NCBI GenBank assembly: GCA_963761525.1
Contig: CAVXHG010000004.1
Location: 124,001 to 188,000 of the forward strand
Direction of reading: 5' to 3'
Source: BOG-931 sp963761525
GTDB taxonomy: Bacteria; Pseudomonadota; Alphaproteobacteria; Rhizobiales; Xanthobacteraceae
Length of the DNA stretch: 64,000 nucleotides
The position numbers and the translations under genes were made by a program. Positions 17,634 through 28,822 of this stretch are shown in pieces (within the stretch, counting starts at the first letter, position 1; the number at the start of each line of letters is the position of its first letter). The notes beneath the pieces were generated by a model that was not told where the DNA came from, did not search any database, and was given only the letters and a program-made list of their open reading frames with translations.

Positions 17634-19345
17634 ATGGTCACAATGCTGAAGCTATTGAGCCCTCGCGCGGGTATTGCTCGCTTCTCGGCCCAGATCGCCA
17701 AATTTGGCTCCAACAGACGCGGCAACGTCGCGGTCATTACCGCGCTGGCTTGCCTGCCGATGATAGCGGCCGTCGGTTGCGTTATCGATTATTCCGACGC
17801 GAGCATGATCAAAACCAAGTTGCAGGCAGCGTCCGACGCCGCAGCGCTCGCCACCGTTTCCGTCAATTCGTCTGTCATCGCCACCGCAAAGGCCATGTCG
17901 AGCAACGGAACCGTTTCAGGCGGATCGACTTACGCCACCAATTTTTTCAATGCCAATCTGAACACGTCGCCGGAAAACGTCGGCTACAATACCTTGAGTT
18001 TGACGCCGGCACCGACTGTCACTCTCAGCGGCACAACCGTTACGGTCAAAGTCAATTTTTCCGCGAATGTCCCGACGTATTTCCTCGGCGTTCTAGGCCA
18101 CAGCACCATTACAGTGAACGGCAGCTCAACAGCCAGTTACGCCCTGCCCACTTACATCAACTTCTATCTGATGACCGACGTCTCAGGGTCGATGAGCATG
18201 CCTTCGACTGCCGCCGAGCAGGCGCGGCTGATGGCCGTCAATCCGGATGATCTGCAGGGAAACCCCGGCTATCCGCAGGGCTGTCAGTTTGCCTGCCACT
18301 TCTCGGCGCAAGGCGCCTGCGCGCAGACCTCTGCGCAGGGGAATCCGTACCAAGGTCCGATACCGGCTCCCGCCGGGCGAAACCGACGAACCCGCATTCG
18401 GGCGGATATTGCCAGGGCTTCATCATTAGCCGACTGGGAACGAACCCGGTGTCGTTTAGCTCCGGCAATAACATAAACAATGGCAACAGCGTGAACTGGA
18501 ACAATACTGCGGTCCAATCCTGCCCTACCGCGGGCACCACGTCATGTATTCAGTTACGCGCCGATGCGGTCGGCTATGCAGTTACTAATTTGCTGACAAC
18601 CGCCTACACCGTCGAGACCAACAACAAGGTAACCGGTGAATATCAAGTCGGGCTCTTTCCGTTCATCCAGTACCTTTATGGCTGTGCGTCGGTGACACCC
18701 TGCTCTGCCTCCAACACCTATTTCCCTTTGACCACCAACCTAACCGCGACCGGCACAGGGTCTCTCAGCAACGCGGCGAACAACCTCGCCACCTTGCTCG
18801 ACACCGGCGTCAACTCAAACCTCGGCTCTGGCGGAACCCACTTCGAAAACGCGTTTGCCAGCATAAACAGCGCGATCAGCAGTGTGGGAACCGGAACCAG
18901 TTCCTCCAACGCATTGCCTTACATCTTTCTCATCACTGACGGCTCGCAGAACTACCAAACGCAATGGACTGGCAACTGGGGATCCGCAAACGGTACCGGT
19001 TCGTGGTCAGCGACAACGAATATTCCCTACCAGAATTCGGCGAGCGTCATACCCAAATACAGCCCAAACGACGAACCCGGCAGCACCGATTGGTGCACGA
19101 AAATAAAGAATCGCGGCATCACCATCGCTGTTCTCTACATACCCTATCAAACCATCTCGGATGCCAGCACGATCTTCGACGACGAAGACGGCTATGCGAA
19201 TAGCAACATCCAGTACATTCCGACGGCGCTGCAAGCCTGCGCGTCGACAAATTTCTTCTATACGGCCAGCACGCCAGCAGACATCAATAGCGCGCTACAG
19301 ACAATGTTTAACCAAGCCGTAGACACCGCCCACATCACAAACTGA
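17634..19345 (+). CDS. TadG-like pilus-assembly protein with VWA domain, frameshifted
   Basis: A Tad-type envelope protein of about 569 residues. The N-terminal RRGNVAVITALACLPMIAAVG is the Tad pseudopilin/TadG membrane segment, followed by SDAAALATV. A von Willebrand factor A domain begins at YLMTDVSGSMSMPS (MIDAS DxSxS) and continues in another frame with FLITDGSQNYQTQW near the C-terminus. Between about 18370 and 18385 the frame shifts twice: two one-base insertions (or one deletion) restore GGYCQGFIISRLGTNPVSF and continuity. TadG family proteins help anchor Flp pili. The two TadE-like genes on the opposite strand face it. No TadA/B/C ATPase genes are in the window. Confidence 0.8.
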
Positions 19346-19658
19346 CGGCGCTAAAGTTTCGGAGCAGCTTGGGCGGCCAGGGCTCGCGGTCAGCCGCGAC
19401 ATCGCGCGGTTATTCCGGCCGATTTTGCTTTGCGAGATTGACGGCGATCGCGGCATTATATTTGCCGGCTGCAAGGAGCATTATCACCCGCCGACGATTT
19501 AACCCAAAAAATATCACACGCCGCGCACGATTCTATTTCCTGCCGATACTCTAGCAAGACCTTTTATCTTCGCCGGCCAGCCACAAAACGCTCAACAGGT
19601 AGTGCTTGATGGTGTGTAAACGATGCAAGAAACGCCGCGTGGCGTCGTATACAGATTA
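19346..19658. other. Intergenic region between convergent Tad genes
   Basis: This 313-base stretch separates the stop of the TadG-like gene from the stop of the TadE-like gene. It is more AT-rich than its flanks (for example AACCCAAAAAATATCACA near 19501). I see no convincing coding frame, RNA gene or clean hairpin-plus-T-tract. Confidence 0.5.
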
Positions 19659-20150
19659 TCATGAAAAGGTGATGCCGCCCGAACCGAAGAAGCCGAACAG
19701 CGGCGTGTAGGCATAACTGACCTCGGCAAATATCAGGTAGACTGGATAGGTACTGCTCGTCTTGAGTGCAGTCGGCAGCGGAGGAACAACTGTGCGGGCC
19801 GTGCCGCCTTGCGACGCGCTCCACTCGACGGTCGCAGCGGTAGCGCTGGTGATTTCTATTTGCGAGACGGTAACGACCGGCGTTGTGCTGTTATACGGCG
19901 CCATAATAACCGACGAGGCGCCCAGTATCGACGACATATCGGTCGACGCGATGGTGCTATACTGGTTTGTAATCGACGCTAGCGCGTAGGTCGCCGCGCG
20001 TACTTTCATATAGGTTGCAATCGCCCGTCCGCCGTCGAACGTTGCCAGAAAGATAACCGCCAGGACCGGCAGGATCGCCGCAAATTCGATCGCTGCAACA
20101 CCGCGCGTCGAACTTCCAAAACGCCGGAGAATTTGTGACGTCTTGCGCAT
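19659..20150 (-). CDS. TadE-like pseudopilin (distal gene)
   Basis: A 163-residue protein with a basic N-terminus and TadE-type membrane helix STRGVAAIEFAAILPVLAVI. The glutamate of the AAIEF motif is the hallmark of Tad pseudopilins processed by a prepilin peptidase. The rest is a small Ser/Thr-rich extracytoplasmic domain. The ATG at 20150 overlaps the stop of the upstream TadE-like gene by one base, indicating translational coupling. Together with the opposing TadG-like VWA gene this is a minor-pilin set separated from any Tad secretion core. Confidence 0.82.
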   Translation of the reverse strand: MRKTSQILRRFGSSTRGVAAIEFAAILPVLAVIFLATFDGGRAIATYMKVRAATYALASITNQYSTIASTDMSSILGASSVIMAPYNSTTPVVTVSQIEITSATAATVEWSASQGGTARTVVPPLPTALKTSSTYPVYLIFAEVSYAYTPLFGFFGSGGITFS

Positions 20151-20713
20151 TATTGGTACGGCTCTATCCGGAACGCGGTGACACCCATCATCTCGGCGTA
20201 GCCGCTGTTTCCGGATATACTGGGCAGCACCGCATGCAACGGTCCGCTGATGATCGGCCATTGGTAGATCAATTGCACCACCATGACCTGGCCTGAGTTG
20301 CCAAGGCTATACGCCCAGGTATTATTAACCGCGCCACCGCCGTTGTAGGTCAGCGTTGGTGCTGTCGTACTCGCGCCGCTGAAATTGGTATAACTCTGCA
20401 CATTCGCGTAGACGTTGGCGCAAGTGAACATCGGTCCAAGTAACGGGCAGACGTCGTTGGTGAGAAAATTCGCTTGGCTGGTGCCGGCGTTTTGAACCTG
20501 ACCCGTCATGATGAGCCGGCCGACTGAGACGGCCGCGTTCTGCAGATTCATCTGAGCAAACAGAAAGAACGTAACCTGAAAGATCGCGACCAGCAGTGCG
20601 ATCAGCAGCGGCGCGACAAAAGCGAATTCGACCACCGTCGTGCCGCGCTGCGCAACACCGAAGCGAATGATCGCTCTTGTACAGCGGCGGGAAAGCCTCG
20701 CCAGGTTTCGCAT
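20150..20713 (-). CDS. TadE-like pseudopilin (proximal gene)
   Basis: A 187-residue pseudopilin from the ATG at 20713 (an ATG at 20728 is equally possible). After a basic stretch the helix reads AQRGTTVVEFAFVAPLLIAL, with the TadE glutamate in VVEF. The C-terminal domain contains a pair of cysteines around DVCPLLGPMFTCANVY, which may form a disulfide outside the membrane, and a conserved ending MGVTAFRIEPY. It is the first gene of a two-gene operon overlapping the second TadE-like gene by one base. Confidence 0.82.
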   Translation of the reverse strand: MRNLARLSRRCTRAIIRFGVAQRGTTVVEFAFVAPLLIALLVAIFQVTFFLFAQMNLQNAAVSVGRLIMTGQVQNAGTSQANFLTNDVCPLLGPMFTCANVYANVQSYTNFSGASTTAPTLTYNGGGAVNNTWAYSLGNSGQVMVVQLIYQWPIISGPLHAVLPSISGNSGYAEMMGVTAFRIEPYQ

Positions 20714-20921
20714 GGTCCATGTATCCATGTGCGAGCCGATCAATGCCAGCACCGCACCCTCCGCTAATATTTGAAACACATTGATGTTTCGTTGCCCGAC
20801 AGCGATAAACTTGGCCCCTTGGCCGGGATGCAAGTGCGTCGTTAACCACGATGATGTCGTGATACGCGTCGATGTTCGCGGCGCCTGAACTCAAATTTGA
20901 ATCAATCAAATAACGACTTGT

Positions 20922-21716
20922 TCACCCTGTTTTCGCCGCCGTTTGCGCGATGATGGCTTCAAGCGCAGCAAGGCCATCGGTGAGCGCGGCGGGCCCGGGC
21001 TGCAAGATCAGCGGCGATTTGATTTCCGCGAGCGCATTGCGCTGCACTGCCGGCAAGGCATCGAAGCCCGGGCGCTTTGCGACTTTCTCCGGCCGAAACT
21101 TTTTGCCGCACCATGAGCCGACGATGACGTCGGGCGCGCGAGCGATAACCTCTTCCGGCGTGACGAAGCGGTCCTTTGCCGATTTGCCGGACGCTCGATC
21201 GGAAAATATGTCGATGCCGCCGGCGGCTTCGATCAACTCCGAGACCCAGCCTATCCCTGAGATCATGGGATCGTCCCATTCCTCGAAATAGACTTTCGGA
21301 CGATGACGCAACCCATTCGCGCGCTGGTGAGCGGCTGCAACTCCGGCAGCGAGTTGATCGGCGAGCGCCGCCGCACGCTCTGCGACGCCGACCAGCGAGC
21401 CGAGCATACGGATCATGTCGAGGATTTCGGCGATCGTCCGTTGATTGAACGCATGGACGCCGATGCCTAGGCGGATCAACGCCGCGGCGATGTCCGCCTG
21501 AAGATCGGAGAACGTCAGGACCAGATCCGGTTTCAGCGCGACAATTTTCGGAATATCGGCGGTCGTAAACGCCGAAACCCGCGGCTTCTCTCGCCGCGCC
21601 CGCGGCGGCCGCACCGTGTAGCCCGAAATCCCCGCAATGCGATGATCCTCGCCGAGGAGATACAGCGTCTCGACTGTCTCTTCCGTCAGGCAGACGATGC
21701 GCTCGGGTGGGAACAT
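20922..21716 (-). CDS. BtuF-like cobalamin-binding protein (COG0614 fold)
   Basis: A 264-residue periplasmic-binding-protein-fold polypeptide of the cobalamin/siderophore type: PERIVCLTEETVETLYLLGE at the start, then DLVLTFSDLQADIAAALIRL, VYFEEWDDPMISGIGWVSEL and VIVGSWCGKKF. These match the BtuF-like cobalamin-binding proteins. It begins directly with the fold and shows no signal peptide, so either the export signal is lacking (common in this subgroup) or the true start is further upstream. It overlaps nothing and stands alone without BtuC/D genes. A B12 riboswitch lies 4.5 kb away. Confidence 0.78.
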   Translation of the reverse strand: MFPPERIVCLTEETVETLYLLGEDHRIAGISGYTVRPPRARREKPRVSAFTTADIPKIVALKPDLVLTFSDLQADIAAALIRLGIGVHAFNQRTIAEILDMIRMLGSLVGVAERAAALADQLAAGVAAAHQRANGLRHRPKVYFEEWDDPMISGIGWVSELIEAAGGIDIFSDRASGKSAKDRFVTPEEVIARAPDVIVGSWCGKKFRPEKVAKRPGFDALPAVQRNALAEIKSPLILQPGPAALTDGLAALEAIIAQTAAKTG

Positions 21717-21818
21717 GGTTTGCTTTCACGAGGGGCGGTGGCCCGCAGTTTACCCGCCGCGCTTTGCCGTAGACAGGCAGTCGCTGCCTTGGTTAGCTTC
21801 TTTCCCGCAGGTGACCTC

Positions 21819-23484
21819 ATGCCCGATCGGCAGACATACGATTACATCGTTATAGGCGCAGGTTCGGCCGGTTGCGCGTTGGCCAACCGGCTGACCGAGG
21901 ACACCGGCAGAACAACGCTGCTGCTGGAAGCCGGCGGCTGGGATCGCGATCCGTGGATCAAGATTCCCCTTGGCTGGCCCCGCCTGCTGCTCAACCGCAA
22001 GCACGACTGGATGTATTTCGCCGAGCCGGAAGCGTCGAGCGGTGGACGCGGCCTGGAATGCGCAAGAGGAAAGGTCATCGGTGGCTCGTCGTCGATCAAT
22101 GCCATGGCCTATACGCGCGGCAACCGCGGCGACTACGAGCGCTGGGCCGCCTCCGGTCTTACCGAATGGTCCTACGCGCACGTGCTGCCCTATTTTCGGC
22201 GTCAGGAATCCTGGGAAGGCGGCGCCAGCTTCTTCCGTGGCGGCGCCGGACCGCTGTCGACGCAGAACACCCGCTTCTCCGATCCGCTGGTTGACGCTTT
22301 TGGCGCAGCCGGCCAGGCGGCGGGTTACAAGACCACGCCGGATCACAACGGAGCACAGCAGGAAGGTTTTGGCGTCTGGCAGATGACGGTGCGCGACGGC
22401 CACCGCTGCAGCGCTGCCGACGCCTATTTGCGGCCGGCGCTCGACCGCATGAATTTGAAAGTCGAAATCAACGCGCTGGTCACGCAAATCCTCTTCAACG
22501 GCAAGCGCGCCACCGGCGTCGCATACACCCAGCACGGCAAGGACGTTACCGCATACGCGGACCGTGAAATCATCCTTTGCGGGGGCGTCATTAATTCGCC
22601 GCAGCTTTTGATGCTGTCGGGCGTCGGCGATCCCGATGAACTGCGCACCCAGGACATCGCAGTGAAGGTCGCGCTGCCTGGCGTCGGCAAGAACCTGCAG
22701 GATCATATCTCGGCGCAAATCGTCTACGCGCGCAAAGAACCCGGACCGTTTCACCGCGCCATGCGATTTGATCGCATCGTGTCGGCGCTGGCCGACGCCT
22801 ATTTCCATGGCGAGGGCATCGCTGCCGATTTGCCGACCGGCCAACTCGCGTTCCTGAAAAGCCGGCCAGACGCAACGCTCCCCGATGTCGAGCTGGTCTT
22901 CAATGCCGCGCCGATGACGGCCTATCCCTATTTCTGGCCGTTCCGGCGTCCCTACGCCGACGCTTACGCCTGCCGTGTCGCGGTGTTGCGGCCGGAGAGC
23001 CGTGGTCGAGTTCGAGCTGATCTCGGCCGATCCGAAAAAGCCGCCGCGCATCCGGCAGAATTTTCTCGCCACCGACAATGACTGGAAGACGCTGCGCGCC
23101 GGCCTGCGCATGGTTCGCGACATCGGCCGCCAGGCGCCGTTGCAGCCGTTCGCGGCCCGCGAAATCGGGCCGGGCGACCGGGCCGTCTCCGACGCCGAAC
23201 TCGACGACTATATCCGCACGACCAACATTACCGTCCACCATCCGGCGGGGACCTGCAAAATGGGCATCGCCACCGATCGCATGGCCGTGGTCGATCCGGA
23301 ACTCCGGGTATTCGGTACGGAAGGACTTCGCGTCGTGGACGGCTCGGTGATGCCGGACCTGATCGGCGGCCATATCAATGCGCCGATCATCATGATCGCG
23401 GAAAGGGCCGCCGACCTGATCCGCGGCCGCCAGCCGCTCGAAGCCGTCCGATTTGCCGGCGCCTCGGAACTATCGCGGCAATAA
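21819..23484 (+). CDS. GMC-family FAD oxidoreductase (choline dehydrogenase-like), frameshifted
   Basis: A flavoenzyme of about 554 residues. The N-terminus YDYIVIGAGSAGCALANRL is the FAD-binding GxGxxG, followed by ARGKVIGGSSSINAM (GMC signature 1) and CGGVINSPQLLMLSGVG (signature 2). The C-terminal part has VHHPAGTCKMG, with the catalytic histidine, and VVDGSVMPDLIGGHINAP. The halves are in different frames: at about 23011 CGAGTTCGAG carries one more T than the frame allows (RPESRGRVELISADP would result). GMC enzymes oxidise alcohols such as choline or polyethylene glycol; the substrate here is not inferable. Confidence 0.87.
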
Positions 23485-23595
23485 TTAGGCCCGGCAGACA
23501 AGCCTTGGTACAGGCTTCACAATCCCGTCACGCCTGCCTATAAAATGGTACCCATCGCCGCACTGCGGCATTGAGTCGGGTCAGGAGCGTCGGCA

Positions 23596-24153
23596 TTGAA
23601 CGCTCACGTTTCGCCTTCAGGTTTTCCAGCGCTCGTGCTGAACGCTGACTTCCGGCCGCTGAGCTATTATCCGCTGTCTCTTTGGTCCTGGCAGGATGCG
23701 ATCAAGGCCGTTTTCCTGGAACGGGTAAACATCGTCGCCAATTACGACCGGGCGGTGCACTCGCCGAGCTTCGAGATGAAGCTGCCGAGCGTGGTGTCGC
23801 TGAAGACCTATGTGAAGCCCTCGACCCATCCGGCCTTCACCCGGTTCAACGTCTTCCTGCGCGACCGGTTCTGCTGCCAGTTTTGCGGCTCGCGCGATGA
23901 CCTGACATTCGATCACCTGATCCCGCGCTCGCGTGGCGGGCAGACGACATGGAACAACGTTGTTGCCGCCTGCTCGCCCTGCAATCTGCGCAAGGGCAGC
24001 CTGACCACTGACGAAGCCAGGATGTTTCCGTCGCAAACGCCGTTCCAGCCGTCGGTGCAACACCTGCATCGCAACGGGCGGCTGTTCCCGCCGAATTATC
24101 TGCACGACAGCTGGCTCGACTATCTCTACTGGGACACCGAGCTCGATCCATAG
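23596..24153 (+). CDS. HNH endonuclease
   Basis: A 185-residue protein with a C-terminal HNH/McrA-type zinc-ribbon nuclease: CQFCGSRDDLTFDHLIPRSR followed by WNNVVAACSPCNLRKGS, i.e. two CxxC pairs around the DH and N catalytic residues. The N-terminal half (ALVLNADFRPLSYYPLSLWS) is the conserved module of the widespread alphaproteobacterial chromosomal HNH family. It appears to start at TTG 23596, with AGGAG 10 bases upstream. It is present in most relatives as a housekeeping-like gene of unknown role and is not obviously phage-borne. Confidence 0.88.
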   Translation: MNAHVSPSGFPALVLNADFRPLSYYPLSLWSWQDAIKAVFLERVNIVANYDRAVHSPSFEMKLPSVVSLKTYVKPSTHPAFTRFNVFLRDRFCCQFCGSRDDLTFDHLIPRSRGGQTTWNNVVAACSPCNLRKGSLTTDEARMFPSQTPFQPSVQHLHRNGRLFPPNYLHDSWLDYLYWDTELDP

Positions 24154-24269
24154 CGTTCTGCCGCCACGCTTACCGCGCTGCAACCAATCGGCCTCTGACG
24201 CATTTTTTCAGGTTGTGCCTGCGGGCACACGGGACTACATGCGCGTTTGGCGTTTGATTGGAGCCTGAG

Positions 24270-25965
24270 ATGGGATCGATGGTCCTGCTCGATCTGATGG
24301 GCGGCGTGGCGCTGCTGCTGTGGGGCCTGCATATGGTCCTCAGCGGCGTGTTGCGCGCGTTCGGTCCCGACCTGCGCCGCTTCCTGGGCACTGCGCTACG
24401 CAATCGCTTTTCAGCATTCGCCGCGGGCCTCGGTCTGACCGCGCTGTTGCAGTCGAGCACCGCGACCGGATTGATGACGGCTTCGCTTGCTGCCGACGGT
24501 CTGGTTGGCCTGGTGCCGGCGCTTGCCATCATGCTGGGCGCCAATGTCGGCACGACCTTGATCGTGCAGCTTCTGTCGTTCGACATCGCGGCGGTCGCGC
24601 CGGTGCTGTTCGTAATCGGCCTGGTCACTTTTCGCGCCGGCGGCACGGGCCTCACCAAGGCGCTCGGCCGCATTGCGATCGGGCTTGGCCTGATTTTTCT
24701 TTCGCTGCACATCCTGCTCGATACGCTGGCGCCCGCCGAGCAGGCGCCAGCGGTGCGAACCGTGCTCGCCGCCATCACCAACGATCCCGTGCTTTGCATC
24801 CTGATCGCGGCGGCGCTGACATGGGCGGCGCATTCCAGCGTCACCGTTGTGCTGCTGACGATGTCGCTCGCCTACTCGCATTTCATCACCGAACCGGCGG
24901 CCTTGGCGCTGGTGCTCGGCGCCAATCTCGGCAGCGCCATTAATCCGCTGATCGAAGGCGGTACACAGGGCAATCCCGCAAGCCGCCGACTCCCCGCGGG
25001 CAATCTGCTTAACCGCCTGTTCGGCATAATCGTCGTAACGCCCTTCCTCGGACCGATCGCGCACGAACTATCGCTCTTCCAGCCCGATCCGTCGAAGATG
25101 ACGGCGGAATTCCACATGATCTTCAACGTGGCGCTGGCGGTGATTTTCATCGGCCCGCTCGACGCCGTGGCGTGGCTGCTGGTGCGTCTCCTGCCCGACA
25201 AGAAGCAACCAATCGACGAGCTGGCGCCCCGCTATCTCGACGAAGCTGCGCTCGAGACCCCGCCGCTCGCGCTTGCCAACGCGGCGCGGGAAACGCTGCG
25301 CATGGGCGACGTCATCGAGACTATGCTCCGCGACGTCATGACCGCCTTGATGACCAACGATCGTGTACTCGCCGCCGGCGTTTCGAAAAAGGACAACATC
25401 GTCGACAAGCTGGACGAAGCGATCAAGCTTTACGTCACCAAACTTACCCGCGACAGCCTCGACGAGCGCGAAGGCCGCCGCGCCATGGAGATCGTGTCGT
25501 TCACAATCAACCTCGAGCACATCGGCGACATCATCGACAAGAATTTGTGCGAACTCGCCGCAAAGAAGATCAAACGGCGCTATCAGTTCTCAGCCGGAAG
25601 GCGCCGCTGAACTGGCGGCCTTTCACAAGCGGGTCTGCGAATGCCTTCAGGCCGCGTTCGGCATCTTCATGACCGGCGACGTCAACGCGGCAAAGAAGCT
25701 GTTGCGCGAGAAAGCCGACATGCGCAAAGCCGAACTGGAAGCCGCCGACCGCCATTTCGAACGTCTGCGCGAAGGCCGGCCGGAAACCATCGAAACCACA
25801 TCACTGCATCTGGACGTACTGGCCGACCTCAAGCGCATCCACTCGCATATCTGTTCCGTTGCTTATCCGGTGCTCGAAGCCGCCGGCGAATTGCCGGTGC
25901 GCGACAGCGCGAGAATAGATCTGCCGGTAACAGACACGCTGACCTACCAGCCAAAGTTGCCGTAG
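24270..25965 (+). CDS. Na/Pi cotransporter family protein with PhoU-like tail, frameshifted
   Basis: A YjbB/NptA-type transporter of about 564 residues. The membrane half contains the repeated QSST-type motifs TALLQSSTATGLMTASLAAD and AAHSSVTVVLLTMSLAY, each ahead of a GANVGTT/GANLGSA segment, the family hallmark. The C-terminal half is a PhoU-like helical domain. A one-base insertion near 25590 (TATCAGTTCTCAGCCGGAAG) splits the gene; removing one base joins KRRYQFS to PEGAAELAAFHKRV. ATG 24270 is chosen because GGAG lies 6 bases upstream. It likely mediates phosphate efflux or uptake. Confidence 0.86.
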
Positions 25966-26024
25966 CGTCGAGTTACGTTTAATCGCGCGATTTGACGATG
26001 CCTAACTTCGCACTTAGTCTGCGC

Positions 26025-26215
26025 AATGACGGTTCCCCCTTGGGGATCAAAAGGGAACGCGGTGCGAGCAATCTTTTGCTCAATGCCGCGGCTGCCCCCG
26101 CAACTGTGAGCGGCGAGTTTTCCGTTTAAAGTCCACTGGGATATCGCGTCCTGGGAAGGCCGACGGAAGGTAACGACCCGCAAGTCAGGAGACCTGCCGT
26201 CAGTAACGGTCACGC
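26025..26215 (+). promoter_or_regulatory. Cobalamin (B12) riboswitch
   Basis: The leader has the conserved elements of the adenosylcobalamin riboswitch in order: GGGAACGCGGTG (26053-26064), GCCGCGGCTGCCCCCGCAAC (26085-26104) with CTGTGAGCGG, CCACTGGG (26133-26140), CTGGGAAGG (26151-26159), and the B12 box AAGTCAGGAGACCTGCC (26182-26198). It precedes a TonB-dependent receptor on the same strand, so it should repress receptor synthesis when cobalamin is abundant. I did not compute the fold; recognition rests on motif order and spacing. Confidence 0.95.
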
Positions 26216-26346
26216 GCGAACGCGTTGGGCGGGGTGTCCTGGCGTAATGTCGAGTACGGTTGTTTTACGGTCCTCTAACGGGCGAAACGGACCGCCAATC
26301 AGCCAAAATCGCGGTGACAGAACGTTCTTCGCCGTTGGGGCGTGGC

Positions 26347-28796
26347 ATGTTGCCTGTCATCAATTGCGGCCGCGAGCGCGGCCGTAACTCCGCATTGCGT
26401 TATCTTCTGATCTCGACATCGGCTTTCGCGGTTCTGCTGGCGAAGATCCATCCAGGGGCTGCTCAGACGGCGCCGCAAGGTCAGGCGGCGACGGATCAGA
26501 GCAAGCTTCCGCAAATTCAAGTCTCCGGGCAGCGTCCAGCGAAGCCCGCGCACGGCAAAAACTCCGGCGTAACGACAGCGGCGCAAACCCCACCCATCAG
26601 CGGCAGCCGCACCTGTGACGCTACAACCGGCTCCGCTCAGCGGCATTCCAATGACGCCGCTCAATTCGGTCGCATCAAGCTCGACCCGGCTAGGCCTTCC
26701 GGTGTTGCAAACGCCGGCATCGGTCGATGTCATCACGCAGCAGACCATGCAGGATCAGGGCTATCGGACCAGCGCCGAAATCGCCAAGGGGGCCGTCGGT
26801 GTATTGGACCTCGACTCGGCCGGCGCCCCGGCCAACTTTTCGATGCGGGGCTTCACCTTCGGCGCGGTGAACGTTCTCTACAACGGAATTTCGGTCGGTG
26901 TGGCAAGCGACACGACGCGCGTGATGGACACAGCTAATCTCGACCAAGTCGAGATCCTCAAAGGTCCGTCGGCGCTGATGTCAGGGATGATGTCGATCGG
27001 CGGCGCAGTCAACTACGTCAGCAGGCAGCCGACCACGGGGCCGATCCAAAACGAGTTGGACCTGTCAGTAGATTCGCTCGGAACGTTCCGCTCACATTTT
27101 GGTTCGGGCGGCAGCACCGGCGTTCAGGGCCTCGACTATCGCTTCGATGCGACGGGATCGAACATCAACAGCTTCATCGACGGTGATTACAAAGATCTCA
27201 CGGAGCTTTCCACGCAATTCAACTATCACGTCAACAATAATTTCATGACCTTCGTAGCCGTCGACTATAGTAAGGACTCCGGTCACTCCTACTGGGGCAC
27301 TCCGCTGGTGCCGACCTCGTTTGCTGGCGGGAACGCCGTGAACGGTGTCGTCTCAGGCAACATGGTCAACACATTTACCGGCGCGACCATCGGCCCGGTG
27401 ACAGTCGATTCCCGCACACTGACGACCAACTATAACGTCGCCGACAACACCACCGGCGCACAGGAGCTGTGGTTGCGCAGTGGCGCCGAGTGGACGCCGC
27501 TCAATAACGTCACGGTCAAAGATCAGGTCTACTATTTTCAGGCACAACGGCGCTGGATCGACAGCGAGACTTACGCCTTCGACGACGGCTCACAGCCATG
27601 TTGTTCGCTAGGCACCAATGTCATCGACCGCGACCGTTTCTTCGTAACGCACGGCCAGAACGTGGTCGGCAACAATCTCGATTTCTCGTGGGATTCGCGA
27701 CTGTTCGGTATGGACAATCGTCTTGCGACCCAGTTCCAGGTAAGTGGAGACTGGATCAGCTTTTACGAAGAAGGTGGAAATACCTTTCCCGACGACTTCG
27801 TGTCGGTGATTGATCCTGCCCAGGGCGTTTACGGTCCAGAGTTCTCCGAATATCCGTAATAAGGAGCTCGATGATGTCGCCTTGGCGTTCGAAGATCGTC
27901 TAAAGGTCACGTCTGCATTCGCGCTGATCGGCGGCGTTCGCGTCGACGATTGGACGCTGAAGAGCAACGGCAGCAACTTCGACGGCTCGCTTCCCGGCGG
28001 GGAGCCATTCACCCAGGTCTGGAAGCCAGTCTCCTATCGCGCGGCCTACACCTACGAGCCGATCAAAGATCTTGTTTTCTATAGCATGTACGCCACATCG
28101 TACGATCCGGCAGTTGCCAACGTTTTCTCCGTCAACAACTCGACACCGCTTGCCCTGACGAGCGCGGCTATCTACGAGACCGGCGTCAAGCAACTGTTAT
28201 GGAACGGCAAGGCGGAGTGGACTTTCGCCGCCTACGACATCACGCGGCGCAACGTCTATGTGCCAATCACTGACATGACGTCCGCGCTCGCTGGCGAAAT
28301 TGCCTCTAAAGGTATTGAACTCGCCGGCGCGGTGCGTCCGATCGATCCCTTGAAGCTCTGGGGCAATATTGCACTGACCCACGCCCGCTACGAAAATTTC
28401 AATTCGACGGACTTCAATGGAAACCTCGTATCGTGGTCCGGCAATACGCCCTCGAACGTCGCTCCGATAATCGCGAATGCCGGTGCATCCTATCGCTTCG
28501 AGCATTGGCGATGGCCCGTCGAGATCGGCGGGTCGGTGCGCTATGTCGGAAATCGTTATCTCTTTGAGGACGACATGACGACAATGAACGCTTATACGAC
28601 GGCGGATATTTATGCCTTCGTCGACATTCCAGGCCGCGATTTGCAGCATCCGGAACTCGAAAAAGTGCGCGTCACGTTCCGCGTCCGCAACCTGACAAAC
28701 ACCGTTTACGCCGCGTTCTCCGATCCAGGCTATCCGGACCAGGTTTATCTAGGCGATCCGCGCACCTATGAGGTCGCGGCTTCAGCCAAATGGTGA
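26347..28796 (+). CDS. TonB-dependent outer-membrane receptor (probable cobalamin uptake), frameshifted
   Basis: A receptor of about 815 residues with a hydrophobic signal region (LLISTSAFAVLLAKIHPGAA), plug domain (SVDVITQQTMQDQGYRTSAE; VEILKGPSALMSGMMSIGGA) and a beta-barrel ending in the terminal aromatic strand TYEVAASAKW. Two one-base insertions interrupt it: near 26600, within CAGCGGCAGCCGCACC, and at about 27854, where GAATATCCGTAATAAGG needs one C fewer. Correcting both gives an exact multiple of three. The upstream B12 riboswitch argues for cobalamin as ligand, although the plug resembles siderophore receptors too. No tonB/exb genes are nearby. Confidence 0.87.
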
Positions 28797-28822
28797 AACA
28801 CCGGCGCGAGATGCGCATTCCG

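Noticed and set aside
21750..23123. 457-codon minus-strand open frame opposite the GMC oxidoreductase
   Set aside because: The GMC frame carries both family signatures; the antisense product is featureless.
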